Part shown: positions 12,420-41,955 of the stretch, piece after piece
Layout: each line of letters begins with the position of its first letter
Position numbering within the stretch: position 1 is the stretch's first letter
Source: Cristatella mucedo
Taxonomy: Eukaryota; Bryozoa; Phylactolaemata; Cristatellidae
Reading direction: 5' to 3'
NCBI GenBank assembly: GCA_009760855.2
Contig: WPIO01000061.1
Coordinates: 945,501-1,009,500, forward strand
Length of the DNA: 64,000 bases
The notes under the pieces: generated by a model
Told to the model about the DNA's origin: nothing
Database searches by the model: none
What the model saw: only the letters and a program-made list of their open reading frames with translations
Position numbers and translations under genes: made by a program

Positions 12420-12897
12420 ACGCTGACCCACAAGGCCCGCCACGGCTTGGCTCCTTCATACCTAGCTGAACTGCTGCATCAGTCTCAGCCTGTTCGCGCC
12501 CTCAGGTCCTGTGTGGACAATAAATTAGCTGTCCCATTCCTCCGCTTAAAGACAGTTGGCGACAGAAGCTTTAGCTCTGCAGGTCCTAGACCGTGGAACT
12601 CGCTTCCACAATTCTTACGCAGCGACATCTACTCTCCAACTGCCGACTATGGCACATCTTTTTCAGCAGTCCTGAGCTGCTACTTCTATGCTACGCACTA
12701 CCTCAACTGCTCTCCTGCCTCTGCTATGCTTCCCACTTTCTCTTTGTTGCGTGAGACGAAGTCTGTTGGCTACCGAATGCGTACCGAAAGCCGCTTAGGC
12801 TGTGAGTGGGCTATACAAAACTCTCCTGCGTAACACCCACATGGTCTTTATGACTTTGTGGAGTTACTGACGGAGATACATTACATTACATTACATT
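12420..12897 (+). mobile_element. LINE-B 3' fragment, near-identical to other copies
   Basis: A continuous frame encodes HGLAPSYLAELLHQSQPV, DNKLAVPFLRLKTVGDRSFS, GPRPWNSLPQFLR and ends ...ESRLGCEWAIQNSPA. A 3' UTR (ACACCCACATGGTCTTTATG) and an ACATT-repeat tail to 12,897 follow. Almost identical over its length to 1,695-2,131, suggesting recent activity. Confidence 0.88.
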
Positions 12898-12995
12898 ACT
12901 GGGCGCTTCGCTGCTAATGTGGCTCTGTATATAAATGGCTGCGCTCTAGTTTTTAGCTTGTACTGCCTTTCTACTCCGGGCCCATTGGCCGGATA

Positions 12996-13186
12996 ACCGG
13001 CTGAGCATGAAAAAATACTAGCTGATTTAAAAACCTTTTGTTAAACGGCAGAAGAGCCCTAAAGACTACCACTACTGCTGTTAAGTGGCAACAACAGATC
13101 GCCCACCGCAGGATTCGAACCCACAACTCCGGGCACTCGGTCGTTACGAGCAACCGTCTTACCTAAATCGCACCGTCCATGATGGC
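12996..13186 (-). mobile_element. SINE-2 copy
   Basis: Reversed SINE-2: GATCGCCCACCGCAGGATTC then GAACCCACAACTCC contains the perfect B box (GGTTCGAATCC on the minus strand), with GCAACCGTCTTACCTAAATC as the A-box side. Confidence 0.75.
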
Positions 13187-13397
13187 CTATGCAATTCAGT
13201 TGCCAGCTGCCGACTTGAAAGAGCAGACGCAACGGGTCAACGACGAGTCAAAACCACATCACTTTTAGTAACCAGAAGGTCTACTTCGGGCAAACTCACG
13301 AGAGGGTTGGTGTTATGAATACCTGCTGTTACTTTTGAGCTGTTCCCGTGCCAAGCTACCGGTATAGTTCTGCATCCGATCCACTTAAATTATCTTG

Positions 13398-13548
13398 CAA
13401 TAATAATAATAATGAACTTGATAAAGCACCCTCAGAGAACTCAATCTCTTTCTAGGCGCTTTACATTTGCTGCAAAGGGAAGTGCAATTGAATGGTGAGT
13501 AATATCGTGCTTGATAAACAAGCAACATGAATAACATTACCTGGCGTT
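13398..13548 (-). mobile_element. LINE-A 3' tail fragment
   Basis: AAT-repeat followed by the reversed 3' UTR (ACTTGATAAAGCACCCTCAG, GGCGCTTTACATTTGCTGCA, GTGCTTGATAAACAAGCAAC). Confidence 0.8.
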
Positions 13549-13785
13549 TGCTGCTGCCTGTAGTAACGCTTCTTACATTGGTACTACTTACTACACACGC
13601 ACGTAAAGCTGCATGAAAAGCGCTATGAAACAGCTGAGCTACTCTGTACTAGCTACAATACCTGTCCCTGTCACGTAAGGACTTCCTACCACTGCTTCCT
13701 AATGCCAGCATTTACCGGTTTCCATCGCCTAAGTGAACGTTAATTTCTGTTCCTACCTGATCTTCGTGCTTACGTTTGGTGAGCC

Positions 13786-13960
13786 GTGAAGGCACACTAG
13801 GTAAGCCGGTTGCTTTTCACGATCGCGGTGGGTGCCGAGGTCGTGGGTTCGAATCCTGCGGTGGGCAATCCTGTATTGCCACTGCAATCGGTGGTGATAG
13901 CAGTAGTCTCTTTCGCTATACAAAAGAGGCCGTTAGATCAGCTATTTGATCATTTACCTA
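13786..13960 (+). mobile_element. SINE-2 copy
   Basis: GGCACACTAGGTAAGCCGG (A-box side), GTGGGTTCGAATCCTGCGGT (B box GGTTCGAATCC intact), then the SINE-2 body ATTGCCACTGCAATCGGTGG and the tail CTATACAAAAGAGGCCGTTA. It is not a functional tRNA gene, because no cloverleaf forms between the boxes. Confidence 0.78.
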
Positions 13961-14954
13961 AAAGGACGATTCAGGGCAGCTTACCAGCAGACCTAGTAGC
14001 CGGTGACCAAGGAGTCTAATCACCTGGTGTGCTCTAGCTTCCTTATCTAAGCATGACACCTGCATGACCGATTATTGCTTCTCTTGCAGATCAAGTTAAC
14101 AACGGTCTGGGCCAGAGGTAAGAGGTTCGGCAAGGTGTGGATAACGAATTGTAGGCCGTTTTATGTACACAAACGCATACCGTGGTCGGTGCTTGCCAGG
14201 ATATGCCCTAGAGAAAGCAATTCGCTTTTTGGCTAACCTTACGGCGACTGTGTAGTCTTCAGTTTTTGGTGAACGTACAGTAGGGATCAGTCATTCTTAC
14301 ATTTACTAATATAGGGCGGCTGCCATGTGCACGAACATCTAATTCTTTGGCGAACCATATTTACTTGCAAAAACGGTTAAAATTGCAAGACGTACGTAGA
14401 GCACCACCCAATAACTAAATCTCTTTCTAGGCACTTACACATTAGCTAGAACAGGAGGCTGTATAAATGAGTGGGCAAGGCACTTTATGGACCCTGCTGA
14501 AAATTGGATTTTCGTTCGACTGGTTGCACCCTAGCATGCAGTAGGAGCTGACTATACTACTGTTGAGGGGTGGCTTGAGCATTATTTCCCCTCTAGTTTA
14601 TGTTGGTAAGTTGACGCTCCTGGTCATCCTAAAAACAATGCGAAGCTAAATGATACCATAAAATGCCCTAAGACTTTTGCCACTTCCTATAGAAATTCGT
14701 ATTATTAATTCCTGTTGAAAAAAGCGGGAGTCATAGCAAGATTCACTGAGTCGCTCAAGATTACTGCCATTAGCTCACGAATAGAAATTCCGAGTACAAC
14801 ATGCACTGTAGGTGCTTCATCAAAGCAAATGTTTAGGACAGAAATACACCAAAATACCGTTGGACTGTATTCATCACTGAATGACTGCAACAATATTTAC
14901 AATAAAAAAGCCTATAAGGCAATGCTGCAATATATATACACGTCAAAGGACCCT
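13961..14954. other. PRPF8 downstream flank
   Basis: No coding feature. Position 14,397-14,455 holds a short SINE/LINE tail (CTAAATCTCTTTCTAGGCAC). The PRPF8 3' UTR should lie at the right-hand end, but I saw no clear polyadenylation hexamer. Confidence 0.35.
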
Positions 14955-34182
<19,228 letters not shown>

Positions 34183-34480
34183 TGTGTTCAGTTCCTACAA
34201 TACTACGTAACTGAAAGCATATCCAAGCGAAGCGCGTGCTCGCCAGTGTGCGTCGACTGAAGCTATACCGCTACATAACAATGGCAGGCTAGGAATATGT
34301 AGCGCTTTCATACTTCATAGAAAAAAGAAATCGGTTGCCTTACTTAATCTAACACGATATAAGGGGCATCCGTATTGTCTGTCGGCAACTACCACGAGAG
34401 AATCGAGCGCCGAAACATTATGGCGGCTTTTCCACTACTATTTCTCAACTAATGGTGTCGGGATATCTTCCGGTGGGCCG
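34183..34480 (-). promoter_or_regulatory. Putative PRPF8 5' flank / promoter region
   Basis: This is the sequence directly upstream of the PRPF8 start. A TTGTAG just before the leader (about 34,195-34,200, minus strand) could be the acceptor of a 5' UTR intron. At about 34,416-34,427 on the plus strand there is ACATTATGGCGGC, resembling the YY1-type AAnATGGCGGC element common near animal housekeeping-gene starts. No TATA box was recognised. The placement is inference only. Confidence 0.25.
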
Positions 34481-35217
34481 GGTCAGCCATAGATACCCTA
34501 TGAAGTTCACGTCCTCGTCTTGCAGCTCTTGTCATTCAGGGTACTTAATATCTCACATCATTGGCATATTTAGAGTTTTAATTAAACTAACTGCATTTGT
34601 TACTCAGCCAGTAATTTGAATCATCTATTTCTCGTGCTTCTTTGCTGCTCACTCTTATTTTATCAGTAGTCGTCCATGAGACACGCCTCCCGCGTTGGAA
34701 ATGACCTACCGGTAGGTAGGCGGCCTTCGCTTGGGGTCCAAGGATCTTTATCATAAGCTTGGCACTTTTTGAGTTACAAAGATCTGCCAAATCCCGTTTC
34801 GCTTTGCAAGACCGGAGCTGGCTTTTTTATTAGCGCGATCGAGCGCTGTGCGGCGGGCCTGCCGGTCCTCGCGGTCAGCAAACGCACCCATCCCCTACCC
34901 CCCCACCGAATTACGTCGGTTACGGGCGGCTGACCGTGCTCCGACACGCTCACAGCAGCGTGCAAGAATTCTTATATGCTGGCGTATGAGATTTCTACAG
35001 CGGCGCACCCCCCCCCGCTACGATTGAAGGCCGGATCCCGCGTAGGCGCGGCTATTGCCATGAACGCGTGAAACCAGCTGGCGCCCAAACGTGTGCCAGA
35101 CTGCAGCGAAAACCTACCTGATGGTCGCTGGCGTAGACATTTCACGGGACTCAAAACTGGATAAAAAAAAATAATTTACGGTAGCGAGAGCGCAAGCTGA
35201 CGCTGAGATAATAAGAA
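34481..35217. other. Intergenic between PRPF8 and the 35-kb LINE
   Basis: No gene recognised. A GC-rich stretch with C-runs lies around 34,800-35,110. Confidence 0.35.
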
Positions 35218-35270
35218 TACAACATTTGTATGACGCCCTCGGAGAGCTAAATCTCTTTCTTATGCGAGCT
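35218..35270 (-). mobile_element. SINE-1/LINE tail fragment
   Basis: AACATTTGTATGACGCCCTC and GGAGAGCTAAATCTCTTTCT: a reversed tail without a head. Confidence 0.45.
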
Positions 35271-35282
35271 CAAATAGAACTA

Positions 35283-36140
35283 ATAATTATAATAATAACA
35301 TACTTTATAAATCGCCCTCAGATATCTAAATCTCTTTATAGGCGCTTAGCGTCTGCTGCAAAGGAAACACGACCGAACGGTTAGTGGTAGCATGCTCAAG
35401 AAACAACAAGAATAAAATGGTTAGGAGTGACATGCACAAGGTCGGCATGCAAATATCGTTAGTGGCAGTGTGCACAGTGTCTGCATACAATAGCACATAA
35501 AGGACAAACCAGCAGGAACCCAATAAATGCTGTGATAAATAGATGCGTTTTTAGTTTCTTTTTAAATGTGGACAAGTCAGGAGATATCGACGCAAGTCGG
35601 GAGTGAGTTCCGGGCTTTGGGAGCATACGAACTAAAAGCATGGTCTCCAAAGGATTTGAGCAGTAGATCAATATAGCCACGGATAGAATGTACAGCCTCA
35701 GCACGCGTCACATTTACCAGCCAATCCCGTGAGTAAAAGGTGCGTTTTAGCTTCTTTAAATTAGGCCTAGTCACGGGGATGTCGTTGTGTCAATCGGGAG
35801 TTTAGTTCAAGGCTTTGGGAGCATATGGAACTAAATGCACGGTCTCTGAAGGATTTGAGATTGGTCCGAGGCAAATATATACGACTCAAGTCAGAAGAGA
35901 GGGTATTTATAATGCCAAGCCCGAACGGTGCGTATTTTTTATAGGTAGGGTAGATCACGAGAACGGAGAGACCTGACAGTGAGTGACAAGCAAAATTTAC
36001 TGTGGAGCTGATGTGGCCGTATACTAAGGGTCGATTTGGAACAGGATACCCAAGATTTCGTGCCGATGCTAGCGGAGATTGAACTGCGTCTGTATACAGT
36101 CTAGTACTACACCCATACTGATGACGTGACATATTGGCTT
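35283..36140 (-). mobile_element. LINE-A copy plus a second related LINE fragment
   Basis: 35,283-35,660 is a reversed LINE-A 3' end (tail, GGCGCTTAGCGTCTGCTGCA, GCATGCTCAAGAAACAACAA, then FGDHAFSSYAPKARNSLP codons). From about 35,690 a second, more diverged C-terminus repeats the same region (SFRDRAFSS again near 35,830). It may be two insertions or an ancient duplication. Confidence 0.65.
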
Positions 36141-36198
36141 GACGCGCCGCCTAACGACGGTAGATCCGGTCAAGCAACAGCACCTTCTGCAGACTGAC

Positions 36199-36284
36199 GG
36201 GTTCGACGAATTACCGCAATCCACCGCAATCCACTCTAATTCGGGTAGCAACGACCAGACGTAAGCGTTACCGAGCTCAAATTT
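36199..36284 (+). repeat. Left terminal inverted repeat of the 36-39 kb element
   Basis: 86 bp, the inverse of 39,094-39,169. It carries one extra copy of a 10-bp CCGCAATCCA-type unit compared with the right end. Confidence 0.85.
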
Positions 36285-39093
36285 TAGAGTCGGTCGGTAT
36301 TTCAAAAATAGAGTATATACGAGCGAGAAATCTAAATGAAAGCGTCACCCAGCAGCCTCCAGTCTATTTTTATTGAACCGTTATAGATTTCCTAATTTTC
36401 CCAGGCCGTTGCCGTCGGTTGCCGCGCATTGCCCTCGCATGTACGTTCAAGATTGGTTGATAGGACGCGGTTGCACTTTTATTACAGCACACTGTTACGC
36501 AAGAAAAATGTGATCTTCTCCCACCAGCCTCGTTTGTAATTGTAACAGACAATCATAGATTGCTGTAGGGCAACTGCCGTCGATTGCCGTGGATTGCCCA
36601 AAGGTTGAACGTGAAAAAGGACAGCGTGCGCGCCCACAGTGAGCGTTATGTGGTAGGATAGTTACAAATTCAAAAAGCCAATTTCCAGCAAATTTGAACC
36701 AGATTGCTGCAGAGACCGGGCCATTGCCGTCGATTGCCGTGCATTGCCCTCGATTGTGCCTTTGTCGATTGCCTAAAAGGATGTGCCTGCATTTTTAATG
36801 CAGTTTAGTGCAATGCGCAAGAATAATTGGAGCTTCTCTCAGCAACTGTCGGTGCATTTGTAACTGTCCGTTGTGGATTGGCGTATTGCCCCGGGCCATT
36901 GCCGTCGATTGCCGTGGGTTGCCGTCAATTGAATGCGTACTATGGGTGAAAATTATGCGCGATCACAGGTACATGTTACGCGGAATGAGAGTTGCAGTTT
37001 ATTGCAGTCAATCTTGTCAATTTTCCACGGATTTCGCAATCGGTCCCTACCTTTGCTGTTGATTGCCGAGCATTGTTGACAGTTACCAAACAAAGCATCT
37101 TGAAAGTTCCACGATTTTACTTTGGATGCAGTGGAATGTTATATGTAATGAAAAATGAGGTTTCTGCACTGCCAATTTCTCTTCAATTCGCCGGGAATTG
37201 GGGTATTGGCCCAGGGCATCGCTGTCGATTGCCGTTCATTGCTCGCGATTGTACGTGGATGATTGGTTGAAAGGATTTGATTGCACTTTCAGCACAGTGG
37301 GCTGTGACAGGTAAGATGTATCTGATCTTTGCGCCCAGTCACTTTCTAGTGATTTGCGATGGACCATAATGGATTGCCGTATTTGCCTGTGCCATTGCCG
37401 TCTGTTGCTATGCATTGCTCAAAATTGAACGGTCAGAGCTGGTGGAAAGCATGTGTGCTCGCAGTGAGATGTTACGTGGAATGAGAATTGGAGCTTGGTG
37501 CAGCCGATTTCTCGTCGATTTGCCACGGATTTCGTTATTGGTCCCTGCCATTGCTGCCAATTGGCGTGTATTGTTGACAATTAACGTGCAAAATAGCTTG
37601 AAAGTCCCACGATTTCACTTTTAGCACAAAGAAACGTAAAATGCGATGACAATCGGCACTTTGTGCAACCAATTTAATGTCAACTTGCAACGGATAGTAG
37701 TGGATTGCTGCATCGAGCCGAGCCGTTGCCGTAGATGGCCATGCATCACCCGAGATTGTACGAGCGCAATTGGTTAAAATGATGTGGTTGAATTTAACCA
37801 GTGTACTTTGTAACATGCATTAAAAATTGAAGCATTGCGAAACCGATTTCGGGGCATTTTGCATCAGATTGCTGTAAACTGAGGTATTGGCCCGGGCCAT
37901 TGCAGTCAATTGCAGTGCATTGCTGCCGAATGATCGACGCGATTGTAGTGAAATTGTGGGATTACACAGTAACCAAAATTAGAGCAACGTACAATTACTA
38001 TAAGAGCTTAAAGTATACGTATTCTGGTCGTTTTTCGGCGGGCTGCGGTACATTGACATACTGGCCCGGCAGTTGCAGTCGATTGCAGTGCATTGCTACG
38101 GAATGGCCGAGGCAATTATTGTGAAGTTATGCAAGTACACAATAAACGAAAAGTAGAGCAGCGTGCAATCATAATTAGAACTTCTAGTGTACGCTTTCTG
38201 GTCGCTGTGTATCGGATTGCAGCGGATTTCGCGGATTGAGGTGGATTTCGGTATGGGACAGGGTCGTTGCAGTCGATTGCAATTCATTGCATGAGAGCGC
38301 GTGTGCACAATGTAGCGAAATTTTGTGGATGGACTTTGAACTGAGTCTGGTCCTATATGCAATGTCAATCAGAGCTTCGCGATGGCGATTTGAGGATGAT
38401 TTGCAGTGGAATCTAGTGGATTGCAGTAGTTTTCCAAGTCATTTCAGGCGATTGCCGCCTATTGCCACAGTGCGAGGTTGCACAATTTTTTATTTTACTT
38501 GGTTGTGCACACAGCACGGTGCAATTTCATATGCAATAAAAACTGGAGCTCAGCGCAATGTATTTCGATTTTTTTGCGGTGGATTCTGTGGATTGAAGTG
38601 GATTTTGGTATTGGCCCGGGCTATTGCAGTCGATTGCAGCGCACTGCACGAGAACGGCCGTGCCAATGCAAGTGAGATTTTTTAATGCAATTTTCGCCGA
38701 GTGTGCTGTCATATGCAATCAAAAAAGGAGCTTTTCGATGAGGATTTCTTTCGTTGCATGGTGGAATGCAGTGGATTGCGGTGGATTGCGGTAGATTGCG
38801 GTATTGGCCTGGACCCCTGCAATCTTATTTCAGTGGACTTCGTGAAACGCGTAAGCGGAATCGCGCGAAATTTTCTGGGTACCTTGTTTGTAGCCTAGTT
38901 TGATATTCCAGACTTTTTGGAGCTATTCGCAGCAGATTTGGGATGGATTTGACGAGAACTAGAATGGATTGCGGTGGATTGTGGTACAGGCGTCCAGCGC
39001 CAAAGCTCATTTGCATAAGTGCGCGTGCGCACAGCGACGTGAAATTTTGTGGACAGATAAACTCGAATGTGTACTATGACATCAGCAAAAAAT

Positions 39094-39169
39094 AAATATG
39101 AGCTCGGCAACGCTTACGTCCGGTCGTTGCTACCCTAATTAGAGTGGATTGCGGTAATTCGTCGAACCC
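39094..39169 (-). repeat. Right terminal inverted repeat of the 36-39 kb element
   Basis: 76 bp ending GTCGAACCC. It looks like the end of a monomer (GAGCT... GTGGATTGCGG), so the termini seem to share ancestry with the internal array. Confidence 0.85.
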
Positions 39170-39542
39170 CAGACCTGAGACCAGGGTGAGCGGTACGGCG
39201 ATTGGTCCGTACCCCGTTTGCTAAGTGTACCTGCACGGCGCTGAAGCCTGGCGATTAACAGGCATTCGCGGGCCGCAGCGCTCTCGTAGTTCTCGCTGTC
39301 GTCACATGGGGGATGCGGGAGCCGAAACAGGACCGCAGTCGAGAGTCGCACTCTCTATGGCCGATAGCTACGAACGGTAGAGCGAGCGAGCCGCCGGCCG
39401 CCATGGAGCCCCGTCGTGGCCTCGAGGCTCTCAGCGCTGCTGCGGAGGACGGGAAAGGCCGCTGAGCGACTATGCCCTCAGGGTGCCATACGTTCAGCGT
39501 TCTTACTCATCGTCGGCTGCGTTCGTCAGCTGCGTTACGTCA
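39170..39542. other. Flank of the TIR element, GC-rich, nothing recognised
   Basis: No ORF with homology. A CpG-rich stretch lies around 39,370-39,480. Confidence 0.3.
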
Positions 39543-39748
39543 GTAAGTAAAATAAAATAAATACCAGCTGACTTAACAGGCTCTTTTTGTGTAGCGTCAG
39601 AAGAACCTTGATGGCTATCACCACCGCTTGCAGTGGCGATATTGGATCGCCCACCACAGGATTCGAACCCACGACCTCGGAGCCGAGGTCGTGAAAAGCA
39701 ACCGCCTTACCTAGTGAGCTATTACGGCTCACCGACAGCTTACCGTCA
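39543..39748 (-). mobile_element. SINE-2 copy, most complete
   Basis: Reversed SINE-2 with tail (AATACCAGCTGACTTAACAG), body (ACCACCGCTTGCAGTGGCGA), B box (GGTTCGAATCC on the minus strand) and A-box side (GCAACCGCCTTACCTAGTGA). The region between the boxes is a perfect palindrome with 11-bp arms at 39,670-39,680 and 39,683-39,693. Confidence 0.82.
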
Positions 39749-41103
39749 GCTGCACGTCAGCGCCAAAAAATGCTTTCCCCGGTTGGTGCCCATCCTATCA
39801 AAAGGAATACGTGTTAAATCAGCCAAATTGTGACAGCCGAGATGTTTATTAATCGCAGTTCCTTGTTAAAATGGATAGGAACCGTCTATGTGACACTCTT
39901 CCGTCAGACGGCACAAAAGCTGAAGTCGTGCCCTATGTCAAGTCGGTGGTGCTCCACGCATTGAATGGGCAGCAGTTTCGCTCTAGACTCTTTTGGGGTC
40001 GTCGGGGGGGGGGGCGCCCTGTGCGTCGTAGGAGAGCTGTAGAACGCGCTGTTGCCTTTGGACGTCTGTAAACCTCTGTAGAGCTGTCGAAGCTCTACGG
40101 CTCTACGGGCATGGGCATGGGCATGCGGACTTTTTAAGGTGCTCTCCGTCGCTTCCGCGTTCCGCTACAGTCGGCAAGCACGCATGCATCGGTGCTGCTG
40201 CAATGCCCCGCGATTAGGAGCAATGAGCTCGAGCGAGTGAACCTCGATTATGACCTAAGACCTAGGCTGCTGAATTTGAATTAGGAGCTGCTTACGAAAT
40301 AGCCGCGATAACGAGAGGCGTTGGAGCAGCGCGATTTATGATTATATATGAATGTAATTATTGCGTGACTTACAACCTCGTTGCTAAACAAGGCTGGGGC
40401 CCGACCCTAGGCACTCTCTAGGAGTAGCGGTCCGCCAGGTGAGACAGCTGAAAGTGAGCTGCTTTCAGAGTCTGTTGGAAGTCAGCCACCATATCGGTTG
40501 TAATTTACAGGCTATCGTTTTCGCTTTTTTCTAATATGGTGTTGTTGTTAGCTCTGTGTGTGCAGGATATCGTGCGAATTGTCTTACGTTGGCGTATTTC
40601 GAGCTCCATGTCTTTGCACGTTGCATGAGTTGAGCCGCTATCCGAACCAGGTGAGGGTTTCGAGGTCAGGTCATAACGCTGCATCTACGAGTCGCTAGCA
40701 CCGCGTTTCAAAGGTTCAGAACTTCCCCGGTAACTGTTATCCGTCAGCAGGGACTAACGCCGTTACCGGCCCTGGGTTGTCCAGCTCGTTATCCGAACTA
40801 TGGGACTTTCCCCCTGCCCACCCCGGCTCTGTCGCGATGGTTAGTATACTTGAGCCGGACTGTACTTTCCGAGGAGACAGGTCTTGGGCTAGGCTACGGT
40901 TAACCTTCCAACTGGTGCTGACGTGAATAAAAAGTCTTCAAACCCCTGTAGCTTGCTATAGCCACTCGGCTGGCTAGGCTTTCAATAGAGCCAGTAGCTC
41001 ATATGCACTGCTCTTGTTAGGTGCCAGTCAGCCAAATTCCCTGCTGCATTTGAAAAGCACCTGGATGTATTTATGCACGCAGTCTCTGCCCATATTGGAT
41101 ATA

Positions 41104-41154
<51 letters not shown>

Positions 41155-41540
41155 TCACGTCGTGATTCGTGAAACAGACGATTAATTATGAACTAGTATC
41201 AGCAAGCCATTAAAAGCTGCTACGGCTCTCCTTCGACCGCCACAGTATGAGAGAGGTAAAGGTAAAAGATAAAGTTTCAGCTGAATTCGCAGCCGGCATT
41301 TTTACATCGCTTATGTAGCCACCGTGGCTTTCAGAGCGCTTTGAGAAAGAAGGCAGAAAAATATCCAACGAAATATGATTTGAACCTGGGACTAAGGCAT
41401 TAAGAGCCAGCATATTAACCACTTTGGCAAAATGACAAGTAAACAGTAAATAGGGCAGCTATATAGGCCATTCTTTACGTTTTACTATTTTGCTTTCACA
41501 TGTACAGCCAAGCACCGACTCTGCTAATTAAAAAAATTAA
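39749..41540. other. Intergenic, nothing recognised except an AT microsatellite
   Basis: No gene-like ORF. A poly-G run at about 39,998 and an (AT)n tract at 41,107-41,152 are present. Confidence 0.4.
41107..41152. repeat. (AT)n microsatellite
   Basis: About 23 perfect TA units. Confidence 0.95.
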
Positions 41541-41678
41541 ATTCATTTGTATAGCTCCCTCAGAGAACTTAATCTCTATTCAGGCGCTTCCCATATGCTA
41601 TGGGGCCCAAGTCCGCGACCTAGGCAAGACCTTGGTCAGGGCGATCACATTAAAACCACTGGGCTAAACCAGCTCGGC
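41541..41678 (-). mobile_element. SINE-1 copy
   Basis: ATTCATTTGTATAGCTCCCTC, TCAGGCGCTTCCCATATGCT, AAGTCCGCGACCTAGGC and AAACCACTGGGCTAAACCAG: the full reversed SINE-1 from tail to A box. Confidence 0.78.
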
Positions 41679-41955
41679 AAGTCTTGATATTCTTTTCATC
41701 ATCACCACAAATTGAGCAACACAACAACAGCCTGACAGCAAAGACAGACTCACTCTACTGCCGATGCGAGCACTAAAGGTCCGAAGGAATGATGCTGGGA
41801 CGGAGGCATTGCAGCAGAAAGCCAGCGCTGCATAGCTTTGGCGGCGATCCACGAACTGCCTGAGGCAGACGAGGGGGGAGCATGGCAGGCGAGCAGCAGC
41901 CAGGGACGTATCAGGGCTTGTGGGCTGTTCTTCTCACGCCGTGTCTTGACTACTG

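Larger units (their letters stand above)
36199..39169. mobile_element. 2.97-kb inverted-repeat-bounded element filled with ~170-bp tandem monomers
   Basis: The left end (36,199-36,284) and right end (39,094-39,169) are inverted copies, both reading GGGTTCGACGAATTACCGCA inward. They differ by about three substitutions over 75 bp plus one extra 10-bp unit on the left, and continue through GGGTAGCAACGACC and CCGAGCTCA. Inside are about sixteen direct-orientation monomers with cores near 36404, 36568, 36716, 36891, 37041, 37208, 37387, 37540, 37717, 37890, 38062, 38256, 38436, 38613, 38804 and 38984 (mean spacing 172 bp). Each core is of the type GGGCCATTGCCGTCGATTGC. The flanks CAGACTGAC (36,190-36,198) and CAGACCTGAG (39,170-39,179) may be a decayed 8-9 bp target duplication. 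No credible ORF was found, so it would be non-autonomous. Confidence 0.8.

Noticed and set aside
13810-13870. tRNA-like sequence with perfect B box GGTTCGAATCC
   Set aside because: The same sequence recurs six times with a common non-tRNA tail and no cloverleaf pairing; it is SINE-2.
36808-38898. Many 60-150 aa frames inside the 170-bp array
   Set aside because: They reproduce the repeat in different frames; no conserved domain, codon pattern or start context.
36199-39169. CRISPR-like interpretation of the repeat array
   Set aside because: Repeats are not identical, the units are not repeat-spacer alternations, and this is a eukaryotic genome.
39871-40071. 66-aa frame MDRNRLCDTLPSDGTK...
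   Set aside because: No homology recognised; ends in a poly-G region; no splice partners.
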